From positions 310,001 through 374,000 of the forward strand of contig CAZMSQ010000001.1 of NCBI GenBank assembly GCA_964569025.1: a DNA stretch of 64,000 bases, read 5' to 3'. This document shows, in pieces, positions 52,295 through 61,168 of this stretch. The notes under the pieces were generated by a model. That model worked only from the letters and a program-made list of their open reading frames with translations, searched no databases and was not told the origin of the DNA. The DNA is from CAZMSQ01 sp964569025 (GTDB taxonomy: Bacteria; Bacteroidota; Bacteroidia; Chitinophagales; Saprospiraceae). Position 1 is the stretch's first letter. Each line of letters opens with the position of its first letter. The position numbers were made by a program, and so were the translations under genes.

Positions 52295-54949
52295 ATGCGA
52301 CGCCTTCTTTTGGCAATTTTCTTTCTGCAGGCTGGCTTTTCCATCGCTCATGCACAGATTTTCAATCCTGTCAGTTGGGACTTTTCTCAGGAGCAACTTT
52401 CTGAAGATACCTGGAAACTCACATTTCAAGCAACCATCGATAATGGGTGGTCCGTATACTCGCAATATTTGGAAAGCGATGATGGTCCCATTCCCACTTC
52501 ATTCACTTTTGAGGAAGGGGCTCATTTTGAAATGGTTGGAAAAACTGAGGAAAGCGGAAAGAAGAAAAGTGAATTTGATAAAATCTTCGAAATGGAGCTG
52601 GTCAAGTTCACTGAAAAGGGCATTTTCACTCAGGTCGTGAAGGTCAATGATTCAACCGTGCCGATTTCGGGGTATCTGACTTTTATGACATGTGATGACA
52701 CGAGGTGTCTTCCGCCAAAGGACATTGATTTTTCGTTCACTCTTCAGACATCACAGGAGCCTGAAAAAAAGGCGAGGGGCAAGGAAGAAAAAGTGTCGGA
52801 AGGTGTGAAATCTGAGGAAAAACCAGAAGATGCCCAGAGTTCCGGGTCTGTATTTGATAAAGTTCTGCGTGCGGAAGAGGTGAAAGGAAATGCCCCGGCT
52901 GGTCAGCTGAACCCGGTTGCCTGGGCCATAGAGGTCAGGAAGGTTGGAGCGTCAGTGTATGAATTGGAATTGCAGGCGGAGATTGAGGCGGGGTGGAATA
53001 TTTACTCAAAAGACCTTGATGTCGAAATCGGAGAGGGTCCTGCGCCTACGGAAGTCTTCTTCAACGAGACCGAATCAGTGGAGCTGGTCGGTGCAATGAG
53101 CGAACAGAGCGGGAAGGCTGTGCGCGAGTATGATTCAAACTTTGAGATGGAATTGATTAAGCTCAAAGAAAGTGTGACATACACGCAACGACTGAAGGTG
53201 AATGATCCGGCAAGTGAAATTTCTGGAGGCGTTTATTTCATGAGTTGTGATGCGACACGCTGCCTGCCGCCCAAAGAAGTGCCGTTTTCTTTTACCATAG
53301 CGGAGGGTGAAATTCTGATAGGAGACCAGCAGCAGGGAATTGATGATGGCACCATTATCGGATTCTCAAATGTAGAGGGTGTTGCCTCAGGTGCTTCGGG
53401 GAATGAGGATGGGCGCGCTCGGTTTGCATCATTGATAAAAGAGTCAAAAGAGCCTGCAGGTTCATGTGAAGCAATAGTGAGTGAGGAAGCTTCCAAATCT
53501 TTGTGGAATATATTCGCACTCGGGTTCATTGGTGGTTTGATTGCCCTACTGACACCATGTGTGTTTCCGATGATCCCGCTCACCGTGAGCTTTTTTACGA
53601 AGAGCAGCGGATCACGGGGGAAAGGAATGGCGAATGCTACGCTTTATGGAGCATTCATTCTGCTTGTATACCTCCTGCTGAGCGTGCCTTTTCACCTGCT
53701 GGATAGTGTGAATCCAAATATATTAAATGACATTTCGACGAATGTATGGCTAAACATTGGATTTTTTGCAATATTTATATTCTTTGCTTTCTCATTTTTT
53801 GGATATTACGAGCTCACCCTTCCAAGCAGTTGGTCAAATAAAGCAAGCAGTGCCGAGGGGATTGGAGGGATCATTGGTATTTTCTTTATGGCATTGACGT
53901 TGGCATTGGTATCGTTTTCTTGTACCGGACCGATTCTTGGGTCATTACTTGCTGGGGCTGTCACTGCTGAGGGAGGGGCCATGCAACTGACTTCCGGGAT
54001 GGGTGGTTTCGGGCTTGCACTTGCGCTGCCGTTTGCGGTTTTTGCAGCGTTTCCAAGTATCATGAACAGCCTTCCAAAATCCGGAGGGTGGCTAAATACT
54101 GTGAAAGTCGTTCTTGGGTTTGCGGAGCTGGCATTGGCATTCAAGTTTCTGTCGAATGCTGATTTGGTCAAACATTGGGGGCTGTTGAAAGTAGAGCCTT
54201 TTCTGGCTATTTGGATTATCGTATCGATTGGCCTGGCATTATACCTGTTTGGGAAAATTCGATTCCCGCATGATTCGCCCAATCAGAAAATCGGGATAAA
54301 CCGGATTGTACTCGGGCTGGCCTCTATTGCTTTTGCAGTGTATCTCTCAACCGGACTGATTTACAATGAAAAAGCCGGAGCTCTCAATTCGCTGAAATTG
54401 TTGAGTGGACTCGCACCTCCTTCATGTTACAGTATTTTCTATCCGTGTGACTGCCCACAGAATTTAAACTGCTTCAAGGATTTTGAAGAAGGGATGGCTT
54501 TTGCCAGAGAAAATAATAAGGCAGTGATGGTTGATTTCACGGGGCATGCCTGTGTCAACTGCCGAAAAATGGAAGAGCATGTATGGCCGACAAAAGAGGT
54601 GTATGACATGCTTGATCAGGACTACGTTCTGATTTCATTGTATGTTGATGAAAAGATAGATTTACCGGAAGACGAGCAGGGGGTGTGGAGTTACTCCACC
54701 GGGGGGTCAACGAAGATCCGCTTAACCGGGCAGAAATGGAATTACCTCCAGACTGAATTTTTTGGAAATAACTCCCAACCGTGGTATGTGCTTCTTTCTC
54801 CTGATGGTCAATTGCTCAACCAGCCTGTCGGATATACGCCAGATGAAAAAGAGTATGCGAAATTCCTCAAGTGCGGGCTCGAGAATTTCAAACAATTGGA
54901 TCCAGGACAATCAAAACTCGGGGAGTTGATTCAGAATGAGGGCGAATGA
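52295..54949 (+). CDS. DsbD-like thiol:disulfide interchange protein with two N-terminal domains
   Basis: DsbD moves electrons from cytoplasmic thioredoxin to periplasmic thiols. The 884-residue protein has a signal peptide (MRRLLLAIFFLQAGFSIAHAQ) and two DsbD-alpha-type beta domains in tandem (about 22-150 and 205-350), each ending with a similar TRCLPPK motif. The membrane domain (about 405-680) has the paired cysteines in LTPCVFPMIPLT and SFSCTGPILG. A C-terminal thioredoxin domain (about 735-870) carries CVNC. I start at the ATG at 52295 because it begins the signal peptide. The stop overlaps the next gene by 4 bases. Escherichia coli DsbD has only one N-terminal domain. Confidence 0.92.
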   Translation: MRRLLLAIFFLQAGFSIAHAQIFNPVSWDFSQEQLSEDTWKLTFQATIDNGWSVYSQYLESDDGPIPTSFTFEEGAHFEMVGKTEESGKKKSEFDKIFEMELVKFTEKGIFTQVVKVNDSTVPISGYLTFMTCDDTRCLPPKDIDFSFTLQTSQEPEKKARGKEEKVSEGVKSEEKPEDAQSSGSVFDKVLRAEEVKGNAPAGQLNPVAWAIEVRKVGASVYELELQAEIEAGWNIYSKDLDVEIGEGPAPTEVFFNETESVELVGAMSEQSGKAVREYDSNFEMELIKLKESVTYTQRLKVNDPASEISGGVYFMSCDATRCLPPKEVPFSFTIAEGEILIGDQQQGIDDGTIIGFSNVEGVASGASGNEDGRARFASLIKESKEPAGSCEAIVSEEASKSLWNIFALGFIGGLIALLTPCVFPMIPLTVSFFTKSSGSRGKGMANATLYGAFILLVYLLLSVPFHLLDSVNPNILNDISTNVWLNIGFFAIFIFFAFSFFGYYELTLPSSWSNKASSAEGIGGIIGIFFMALTLALVSFSCTGPILGSLLAGAVTAEGGAMQLTSGMGGFGLALALPFAVFAAFPSIMNSLPKSGGWLNTVKVVLGFAELALAFKFLSNADLVKHWGLLKVEPFLAIWIIVSIGLALYLFGKIRFPHDSPNQKIGINRIVLGLASIAFAVYLSTGLIYNEKAGALNSLKLLSGLAPPSCYSIFYPCDCPQNLNCFKDFEEGMAFARENNKAVMVDFTGHACVNCRKMEEHVWPTKEVYDMLDQDYVLISLYVDEKIDLPEDEQGVWSYSTGGSTKIRLTGQKWNYLQTEFFGNNSQPWYVLLSPDGQLLNQPVGYTPDEKEYAKFLKCGLENFKQLDPGQSKLGELIQNEGE

Positions 54950-55503
54950 GGGGAATTGTATCAGGTCTTTTTTTACTCCTGACAGTTTTGGCCTGTGGTC
55001 AGCGAGACCCCGCGGGTCATGTAAATACGCATGAGGAGACAGAGAGTCAGATTCAAGGGCTAGACGCTCTCATGGCCTGCCGTCAACAGATGCGCGACCA
55101 GCTTGTGAAAGGGGGTGAAGCCCGCGAGCTCATCCTTGAATTTATAGAGAGTACTGAGCAGTATGTGAGGGCATTTCCTTTCGATACGTTGGGTCCAGCC
55201 TTTCTTCTTGAGGCAGCTCAGCTTGCCGGAGGAATTGGAAGACCCGGCAGTAGTATTGAATTGTGGGGTTTGTTGTGGCGCAATCATCCTGACCATCCAG
55301 AGGCGCCATATGCCATGTTCATGCAGGCCTTTGTTTTTGAAACAACAATTGGCGATACAGTAAATGCCCGCTGGTATTTTGAAAAAGTCATCTCCACATA
55401 TCCGGAGCATCCTCTTGCAGCCTCAGCCCGCCAGTCGCTCAGTGCAATGGGGAAATCAGCGAAGGACTTGATACAACAAATTGATACGTCAAAAAAATAC
55501 TGA
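54946..55503 (+). CDS. TPR-type lipoprotein
   Basis: The 185-residue protein begins with a lipoprotein signal ending in TVLAC (lipobox, Cys18) and continues with helical tetratricopeptide-like repeats (about 65-170; PDHPEAPYAMFMQAF and YPEHPLAASARQSL recall YbgF/BamD-type repeats). It is translationally coupled to the DsbD-like gene (ATGA overlap) and lies 2 bases before the thioredoxin gene. It probably acts as a periplasmic scaffold in the same redox pathway; that role is inferred from position alone. Confidence 0.75.
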   Translation: MRGIVSGLFLLLTVLACGQRDPAGHVNTHEETESQIQGLDALMACRQQMRDQLVKGGEARELILEFIESTEQYVRAFPFDTLGPAFLLEAAQLAGGIGRPGSSIELWGLLWRNHPDHPEAPYAMFMQAFVFETTIGDTVNARWYFEKVISTYPEHPLAASARQSLSAMGKSAKDLIQQIDTSKKY

Positions 55504-55505
55504 CC

Positions 55506-56684
55506 ATGAAAAATAGTTTACTCACGGGAATTTTGATGATTATCGGAGTCTTGATTCCTCGTGCAGAGGCACAGGGGATTGAATTTTTCAAGGGATCTTG
55601 GGAGGAGGCTCTTGAAGAGGCTGCGCTTCAAAAGAAAATCATATTTGTGGATGCCTATGCGGTCTGGTGCGGACCTTGTAAGCGAATGTCCAGAGATGTA
55701 TTTCCAAATGAAAAAGTCGGTGCATTTTACAATGCTCATTTTATCAATCTGAAAATGGATATGGAGCGCGGAGAAGGTCTTCAGTTCAGGAAAAAGTACC
55801 CTGTGACGGCATTTCCCACCCTCTTTTACATAAGCAGCGATGGAGAAATTGTGTACACCACAAAAGGGGCCAGAGGAGTTGATCAGTTTTTACAGCTTGG
55901 TCAGCAGGTACTGGGCCAGTACGACGAAAGCCCGAAGTACGCAGAGGAATATGAGGCCGGAAACCGAGATCCGGAATTGATTTATGATTACATCAAGGCA
56001 TTGAATGAGGCTGGAAAATCCAGCCTGAAGATATCGAATGACTATTTGTACGAATTGTCATCGGAGGAGATGAAAACTGACTTTAACTTGCGGTTCATTT
56101 TGGAGGCAGCGGTTGAGGCAGATTCACGTATTTTTGATTTATTGGTGGAGTATAGGTCGGCAATTGAGTCGCTCACCTCGGCCGAGCAGGTATCGGAGCG
56201 AATACAAACAGCCTGTGAAGCAACTGTATCAAAGGCTGTCGAGTATGAGAGCCGTACATTACTTGAGGAGGCGTCTTCTAAAATGGCGGCACACGTACCT
56301 GAGATGGCAAAAGCGTTTGCTCAGCGGGCTGAAATGCAGTTTGCTGTTGCCGCCCGCAATGCTGCGGGATTTATTCAGGCTGCCAAATCTTACTCGAAAC
56401 TTCCTGAAGGGAAGACTGCCGAGGAGCTCCACGCCACAGCCCAAATGTTGGTCAAGGAGTTTGAGTCTGATGAAGATGCCGTAGCGCTGGCAATCAAGCT
56501 GGCAGGCAAAGCAGCGAAAGCAGATGCTGCTTCAAAGCGTCTGATTTTTCTAGCCTTGTTACAGGATTTGGGGGGTCAGCGCAAAAAGGCGGTGAAGACA
56601 CTGGAGAAGGTTCTGAAGAGCCCTGATCATGCAACTGATGAACGCAGGGCTCGGCAACTGCTTGAAAGTCTTCAGGCAGAGTGA
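55506..56684 (+). CDS. Exported thioredoxin family protein with helical C-terminal region
   Basis: The 392-residue protein has a signal peptide (about 1-22, ending AEA), a thioredoxin-fold domain (about 25-140) with the active site WCGPC (54-58) and the cis-Pro in TAFPTLFY, and a long alpha-helical tail (about 150-392) with many Ala/Glu/Lys residues. It is third in the DsbD-like operon, two bases after the TPR lipoprotein gene, so it is the likely periplasmic partner that receives electrons from the DsbD-like protein. The client proteins are unknown. The tail looks like degenerate TPR helices. Confidence 0.85.
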   Translation: MKNSLLTGILMIIGVLIPRAEAQGIEFFKGSWEEALEEAALQKKIIFVDAYAVWCGPCKRMSRDVFPNEKVGAFYNAHFINLKMDMERGEGLQFRKKYPVTAFPTLFYISSDGEIVYTTKGARGVDQFLQLGQQVLGQYDESPKYAEEYEAGNRDPELIYDYIKALNEAGKSSLKISNDYLYELSSEEMKTDFNLRFILEAAVEADSRIFDLLVEYRSAIESLTSAEQVSERIQTACEATVSKAVEYESRTLLEEASSKMAAHVPEMAKAFAQRAEMQFAVAARNAAGFIQAAKSYSKLPEGKTAEELHATAQMLVKEFESDEDAVALAIKLAGKAAKADAASKRLIFLALLQDLGGQRKKAVKTLEKVLKSPDHATDERRARQLLESLQAE

Positions 56685-56746
56685 TAAAGAAACGATGGAG
56701 TCTGCATTTGAACTGACAATTCCTTTCAATTTTCAAAAATAACTCT

Positions 56747-56754
56747 TACCTTTG
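56747..56754 (+). promoter_or_regulatory. Probable -7 element of the rpsT promoter
   Basis: TACCTTTG is an exact TAnnTTTG match, 54 bases before the rpsT start. The -33 position (about 56724) reads TTTC rather than TTTG, so only half of the promoter is convincing. Confidence 0.45.
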
Positions 56755-56808
56755 CGCTCCAGTCAATAAAATGTATCTTATCATTTAGCCACCGATAGTC
56801 AAAGTAAT

Positions 56809-57063
56809 ATGGCAAACCATCAGTCAGCAAAAAAGCGGATGCGTCAAATCGCGAAGCGTCGCTTGCACAACCGCTACTACAAGAAATCAACCCGTACCGC
56901 CATTCAGAAATTGCGGGAAATGACAGACAAGGCCCAGGCCGAGGAATATCTGCCCAAAGTGTCGAGTATGATTGACAGGTTGGCTAAGAGAAATATCTGG
57001 CACAAAAACAAGGCTTCAAACCTGAAAAGCAGCCTGTCTACCCATGTGAACCAATTGGGGTAA
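56809..57063 (+). CDS. rpsT: Small ribosomal subunit protein bS20
   Basis: The 84-residue basic protein matches bS20: MANHQSAKKRMRQ at the N-terminus, the NRYYKKSTRTAI segment (about 22-33) and the KRNIWHKNKASNLKSSL C-terminal helix. It binds 16S rRNA early in 30S assembly. It has its own -7 element upstream and a strong hairpin downstream (57097-57134), so it is probably a single-gene unit. Length and start are standard. Confidence 0.97.
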   Translation: MANHQSAKKRMRQIAKRRLHNRYYKKSTRTAIQKLREMTDKAQAEEYLPKVSSMIDRLAKRNIWHKNKASNLKSSLSTHVNQLG

Positions 57064-57096
57064 CCTCAGGGAAGTTGTTTTTAAAGCCTATTCGGT

Positions 57097-57135
57097 AAAT
57101 CCGTGAGTGGTCATTTCGTACTGCTCACGGATTTT
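57097..57135 (+). terminator. Terminator after rpsT
   Basis: AAATCCGTGAG (57097-57107) and CTCACGGATTT (57124-57134) form a perfect 11 bp stem. The loop can add GT/AC pairing. A short T-rich stretch follows. Confidence 0.75.
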
Positions 57136-57166
57136 CTCATTGAAGAACCATTAGAATCATTCATAT

Positions 57167-58033
57167 ATGGCACACTTCCCCATCGACCCGGATTATCTTG
57201 AGTGGTATATCAAGGCGGGCCTTGCCGAGGATGTAGGGCCGGGAGATTACACATCGATGGCATGTATCCCTGCCGATAGGCAGTCGCAAGCGCGATTGTT
57301 GTGCAAAGATAAAGGGGTACTTGCTGGCGTGAAGGTGGCAGAGCGGATTTTTTCTCATGTGGACCCTCTTATGCGTATGGAGGTATTCATACGGGATGGT
57401 GAGGAAGTGGGAAATGGCGATATTGCCTTTGAGGTGACAGCTTCCACGAGGGCATTGCTTATGGCAGAGCGATTGGTTTTGAATACCATGCAGCGATTGA
57501 GTGGTATTGCGACAATGAGCAGGGCATATGCATCATCTGTTTCTGACTTGCCGGTGAAAATTCTCGATACCCGCAAGACAACCCCTTTGCTCCGGCCTCT
57601 CGAAAAGTGGGCAGTGCATACAGGCGGTTGTGTCAACTACAGGTACGGATTGTTCGATTGGTTTATGATCAAAGATAACCACGTAGAGGCATCTGGAGGC
57701 ATTCGTGAAGCCATACAAGCGGTTTCAGACTATAAGGTTGCTCATCGCCTGAATTTACCCTTGACTGTAGAGGTTCGCACCATGGATGAACTGCAGGAGG
57801 CCATGGAGGTTGGCGGCTTTCAGCGGGTAATGCTCGACAATTTTGATGTGAGAGAAATGGCTGATGCTGTTGCCTACATTGACGGAAAGTGCGAAGTGGA
57901 GGCTTCGGGTGGGATTACTCTTGAAAGCCTTCGTTCTGTTGCAGAGACAGGTGTGGACTTCATTTCAACCGGGGCACTCACCCATTCGAGCAAGAGCCTT
58001 GATTTAAGTCTGAAAATCATCAAATCGTCATAA
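57167..58033 (+). CDS. nadC: Nicotinate-nucleotide diphosphorylase (carboxylating)
   Basis: NadC (quinolinate phosphoribosyltransferase) makes nicotinate mononucleotide from quinolinate and PRPP. The 288-residue protein shows LDTRKTTPLLRPLEKWAV (about 129-146), GGCVNYRYGLFDWFMIKDNH (about 149-168) and the phosphate-binding EASGGITLESLR (about 244-255). Spacing and length are standard. Its 3' end overlaps convergent frr by 14 bases. With nadE (28260-29897), two steps of NAD synthesis are in this window. Confidence 0.97.
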   Translation: MAHFPIDPDYLEWYIKAGLAEDVGPGDYTSMACIPADRQSQARLLCKDKGVLAGVKVAERIFSHVDPLMRMEVFIRDGEEVGNGDIAFEVTASTRALLMAERLVLNTMQRLSGIATMSRAYASSVSDLPVKILDTRKTTPLLRPLEKWAVHTGGCVNYRYGLFDWFMIKDNHVEASGGIREAIQAVSDYKVAHRLNLPLTVEVRTMDELQEAMEVGGFQRVMLDNFDVREMADAVAYIDGKCEVEASGGITLESLRSVAETGVDFISTGALTHSSKSLDLSLKIIKSS

Positions 58034-58589
58034 TGTCCTTCTCTTTGGCGTGGATGAGCTGATCTGTGCGGTCATGATACTGATGGGCTAATTTATCCGC
58101 CTTTTCCTCTTCGCGTTTCCCGGCATCCTCAGGATAGCCATTTTTCACCTCTTTTTTGATGACATCGATGATCGCCCTGCGGATGTTGCGCTGGCTGACC
58201 TTTGCTTCCTCTCCGAGGGCTTTCGCTTTCTTCACGAGCTCTTTCCGACGTTCTTCGGTCAACGGAGGAATGGTGATGCGCACTATTTCTCCATCATTTT
58301 GTGGGGTTAGTCCCATATTTGCTTCGAAAATTGACTTTTCAATGGCAGGCAGCAGGGATTTTTCCCATGGTTGAATAATGAGTGTCCGCGCGTCGGAGGT
58401 GCTGACGTTAGAGACCTGACTCAGTGGGGTTGGCGCTCCATAATAGCTGACCAGCAAATCGCTGACCATATCAGGTGAGGCCTTGCCGGTTCGAAGTTTT
58501 CCCAGTTCTTTTTGAAGATGCTCTAAGGAGTCTTCCAGCAGTGACTTTCCGTGTTTGAGGGCACCGTCGATATCGTCAGGGAGATGCAT
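58020..58589 (-). CDS. frr: Ribosome recycling factor
   Basis: RRF releases ribosomes from mRNA after termination, together with EF-G. Starting at the ATG at 58589 the protein has 189 residues, close to the family norm of about 185; the frame is open to 58658 but the extra part is unconserved. Family features are LRTGKASPDMVSDLLVSYYG (about 32-51), the VSNVSTSDARTLIIQPW hinge (about 58-74) and EERRKELVKKAKALGEEAKVSQRNIRR (about 112-138). It follows the zinc peptidase gene on the same strand. Confidence 0.95.
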   Translation of the reverse strand: MHLPDDIDGALKHGKSLLEDSLEHLQKELGKLRTGKASPDMVSDLLVSYYGAPTPLSQVSNVSTSDARTLIIQPWEKSLLPAIEKSIFEANMGLTPQNDGEIVRITIPPLTEERRKELVKKAKALGEEAKVSQRNIRRAIIDVIKKEVKNGYPEDAGKREEEKADKLAHQYHDRTDQLIHAKEKDIMTI

Positions 58590-58650
58590 AGTATATGGCG
58601 TTGATGAAAAATCGAAAGATAATGAAAAGTGCTGAATGCGAGATGTGGCA

Positions 58651-59355
58651 TCAATCATCAGAAGACGCCCCGAGGTATCTCAAAACCAGATATGCCAGCA
58701 TGACAAGTGAAGATAAGGCTGCAGCTACGTAGGTCATCGCTGCCCATTTGAGGGCATCCTGGGCCGCTGAATGCTCTGAGGGAGTTGTCATTTCGGCTTT
58801 GTCGAGCCAGGCAAGTGCTCTTTTACTGGCATCAAACTCGACGGGCAGAGTAACAAAGCTAAACAGGGTGGTGAGTCCGAAGGCCACAATTGCCAGGAGC
58901 ATGATTTGAGGCATGGAATTCAGTGTGATGAAAGCAAGAAGAAGAATCCACTGCATGGCAGAAGATGCAATCTGTACCACAGGGACAAGAGCTGATCGCA
59001 TTTGCAAGAGGGGGTATGCCTTTGCATGTTGGACTGCATGCCCACATTCGTGAGCGGCTACGGCAGCGGCTGCAATATTCCGACCCTCAAATACCGGGGG
59101 GCTGAGCGATACTGTTTTATTGAGCGGGTTGTAGTGGTCAGTCAGAAAACCAGAGCCTTTCACGATTTGAACGTCGCGAATGCCGTAGTCATCGAGCATG
59201 GCTCTGGCAATTTCGCTGCCACTCATTCTGCTGCCGAGGGATTGCCGGCTGTATTTCTGAAATTTAGACTTGAGGCGTGAACTGATCGTACCCCCAATGA
59301 GTGAGAGTACGAAAGCAATCCCCATATACACATAGAAATCACCATATCCTGTCAT
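58651..59355 (-). CDS. Zinc metallopeptidase, YugP-like membrane protein
   Basis: The 234-residue protein begins with a transmembrane helix (about 8-26), has the zinc motif HECGHAVQH (about 94-102) and further helices (about 120-180 and near 210-228). This matches the neutral zinc metallopeptidase family of YugP type, an integral membrane protease of unknown substrate. The ATG at 59355 is used; a TTG two codons earlier is possible. It sits between serS (24 bases upstream) and frr on the same strand. Confidence 0.88.
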   Translation of the reverse strand: MTGYGDFYVYMGIAFVLSLIGGTISSRLKSKFQKYSRQSLGSRMSGSEIARAMLDDYGIRDVQIVKGSGFLTDHYNPLNKTVSLSPPVFEGRNIAAAAVAAHECGHAVQHAKAYPLLQMRSALVPVVQIASSAMQWILLLAFITLNSMPQIMLLAIVAFGLTTLFSFVTLPVEFDASKRALAWLDKAEMTTPSEHSAAQDALKWAAMTYVAAALSSLVMLAYLVLRYLGASSDD

Positions 59356-59379
59356 GGTCAAACATCATTTACTCAACAA

Positions 59380-60660
59380 TCAGCCAATCCGGTCAAAACC
59401 GGTATAGGACTGCAAGGCTGAGGGAATAACAATGCCATCGGAAGTTTGGTTGTTTTCAAGCAGAGCGGCAACAATACGAGCCAGTGCCAATGCGCTTCCG
59501 TTAAGGGTATGAGCCAGATGAAGTTTACTATCAGAATCCCTGTAGCGCAGCATCATGCGATGGCTTTGGAAAGTTTCAAAATTTGAGACAGAACTAACTT
59601 CAAGCCATTTTTCCTGAGCTGCAGAGTAGACCTCAAAGTCGTAAGTCAGTGCTGAGGTGAAGCCAAGATCACCGCCACAGAGGCGGAGGATTCGGTATGG
59701 TAACTCAAGTTTTTCAAGCAGGGTTTCGACATGAGCCAACATAGCTTCGAGTGTCCGGTATGATTCATCCGGGTGCACAATTTGCACAATTTCGACCTTG
59801 TCGAACTGGTGGACTCTGTTCAGGCCCCTGACGTCTTTTCCATAGGCACCGGCTTCTCTTCGAAAGCAGGGAGTATAGCCGGTCATACGGATTGGCAGAT
59901 CCTGCTGGCTTATTATTTCCCCTCTGAAAATATTCGTAACAGGGACTTCGGCTGTCGGAATCAAGTAGAGGCCATCTTTTTCTACGTGGTACATTTGTCC
60001 TTCCTTATCAGGAAGCTGCCCTGTGGCTCGTGCGCTTTCGGCATTTACCAAAAGTGGTGGGAGAATTTCTTCATATCCGGCTCCCGCGGCTTCATCAAGA
60101 AAGAAATTAATCAGGGCTCGTTCGAGGCGGGCCCCTTTCCCACGGTACAAGGGAAACCCAGATCCTGTCAGGCGGACACCAAGCTCGAAGTCAATTAATC
60201 CATATTTGGCAGCAAGTTCCCAATGAGGCAGCGAGTCAGCACCGAGTTCTGGCATGCTGCCCTCCCAGTCCTTGTACACTTCATTATCAGACTCTGAAGT
60301 GCCGGCAGGGACTGAATGGTGAGGGATGTTCGGGATTTCCAGCAGCAACGCCTCCATGTGGTCATTGGCTTCATTCATTTTAGCTTCAAGGGCCTTCATT
60401 TGATTTTTTTGGGCAGCAATTTCAGCTTTGATCTGCTCGGCTGCCTCTTTCTGGCCCGTGGCAAACAGCTTTCCGATTTCTTTTGCAGCCCGGTTTCCTG
60501 CAGCCCGCAAGTCGTCAAGGGCCTTCTGAGTTCCTCGCCGCTTTTCGTCAGCATCGATTACCTGATCCACTATGTGTCGGGCTTTCTCACTCCAACCACG
60601 CTTCTTGAGTCCTTCAATGACTTTCTCTCTGTTTTCTCTAATAGAGTGAATTTGCAGCAT
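59380..60660 (-). CDS. serS: Serine--tRNA ligase
   Basis: SerS charges tRNA-Ser. The 426-residue protein has the N-terminal long-helix coiled coil that contacts the tRNA (about 27-105, rich in Lys, Glu and Ala) and a class II core. Motif 2 is PCFRREAGAYGKDVRGLNR (about 265-283), the serine-site region reads TSALTYDFEVYSAAQEKW (about 343-360), and motif 3 contains HTLNGSALALARI (about 382-394). A TATATTTG -7 element on the minus strand (60770-60777) lies upstream. Confidence 0.98.
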   Translation of the reverse strand: MLQIHSIRENREKVIEGLKKRGWSEKARHIVDQVIDADEKRRGTQKALDDLRAAGNRAAKEIGKLFATGQKEAAEQIKAEIAAQKNQMKALEAKMNEANDHMEALLLEIPNIPHHSVPAGTSESDNEVYKDWEGSMPELGADSLPHWELAAKYGLIDFELGVRLTGSGFPLYRGKGARLERALINFFLDEAAGAGYEEILPPLLVNAESARATGQLPDKEGQMYHVEKDGLYLIPTAEVPVTNIFRGEIISQQDLPIRMTGYTPCFRREAGAYGKDVRGLNRVHQFDKVEIVQIVHPDESYRTLEAMLAHVETLLEKLELPYRILRLCGGDLGFTSALTYDFEVYSAAQEKWLEVSSVSNFETFQSHRMMLRYRDSDSKLHLAHTLNGSALALARIVAALLENNQTSDGIVIPSALQSYTGFDRIG

Positions 60661-61168
60661 AGTCTGTTTGATTCATGTTAGCCTATCCAACCTGTTTATT
60701 GATTCGCGGAACTCTCCGCAGCGAAAGGGCGTTACATGGGGTAAATGACAAAAATTTTCAAAGTTTCCGCAAATATAGCACAAGACTGCCGGAAATATTG
60801 TATTTTTGGGGCGCTAAGAAAGAATCACATCTGCTTTCCTGCCTGATTTGACCCTCTCGTTTTTCCACTGCAACAATACGTTGCAAGCCGAGAATTATCA
60901 CTCCCTGTTAAAAGATTGGCAACGGTCCATCTTCAGGATTACACCTCACGGCACAAATTTCTTTCAGCCTGAATTGCTTGCTGAGAATCATTCATGGGTC
61001 CATCGGAGATTACCTAAATGCAATCTGTTTAACTCCCTGTCAACCAATCCTACTTACATTAAAGACCTCGACGTTTCGTTGCGGGCACCTTTGAACTCAG
61101 ACGATAATTCCCACACATAGAATTTTCCTACACGAATCGACATTCACAACTAAACTCATTACTGAGCC
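60661..61168. other. 508-base region between serS and rho with divergent -7 elements and a long rho leader
   Basis: No credible gene is present. TATATTTG on the minus strand (60770-60777) and TATTTTTG on the plus strand (60801-60808) are exact TAnnTTTG matches pointing towards serS and rho, although neither has a clear TTG at -33. The rho leader from about 60815 to 61168 is some 350 bases long. I see no strong hairpin in it by eye. Confidence 0.45.
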
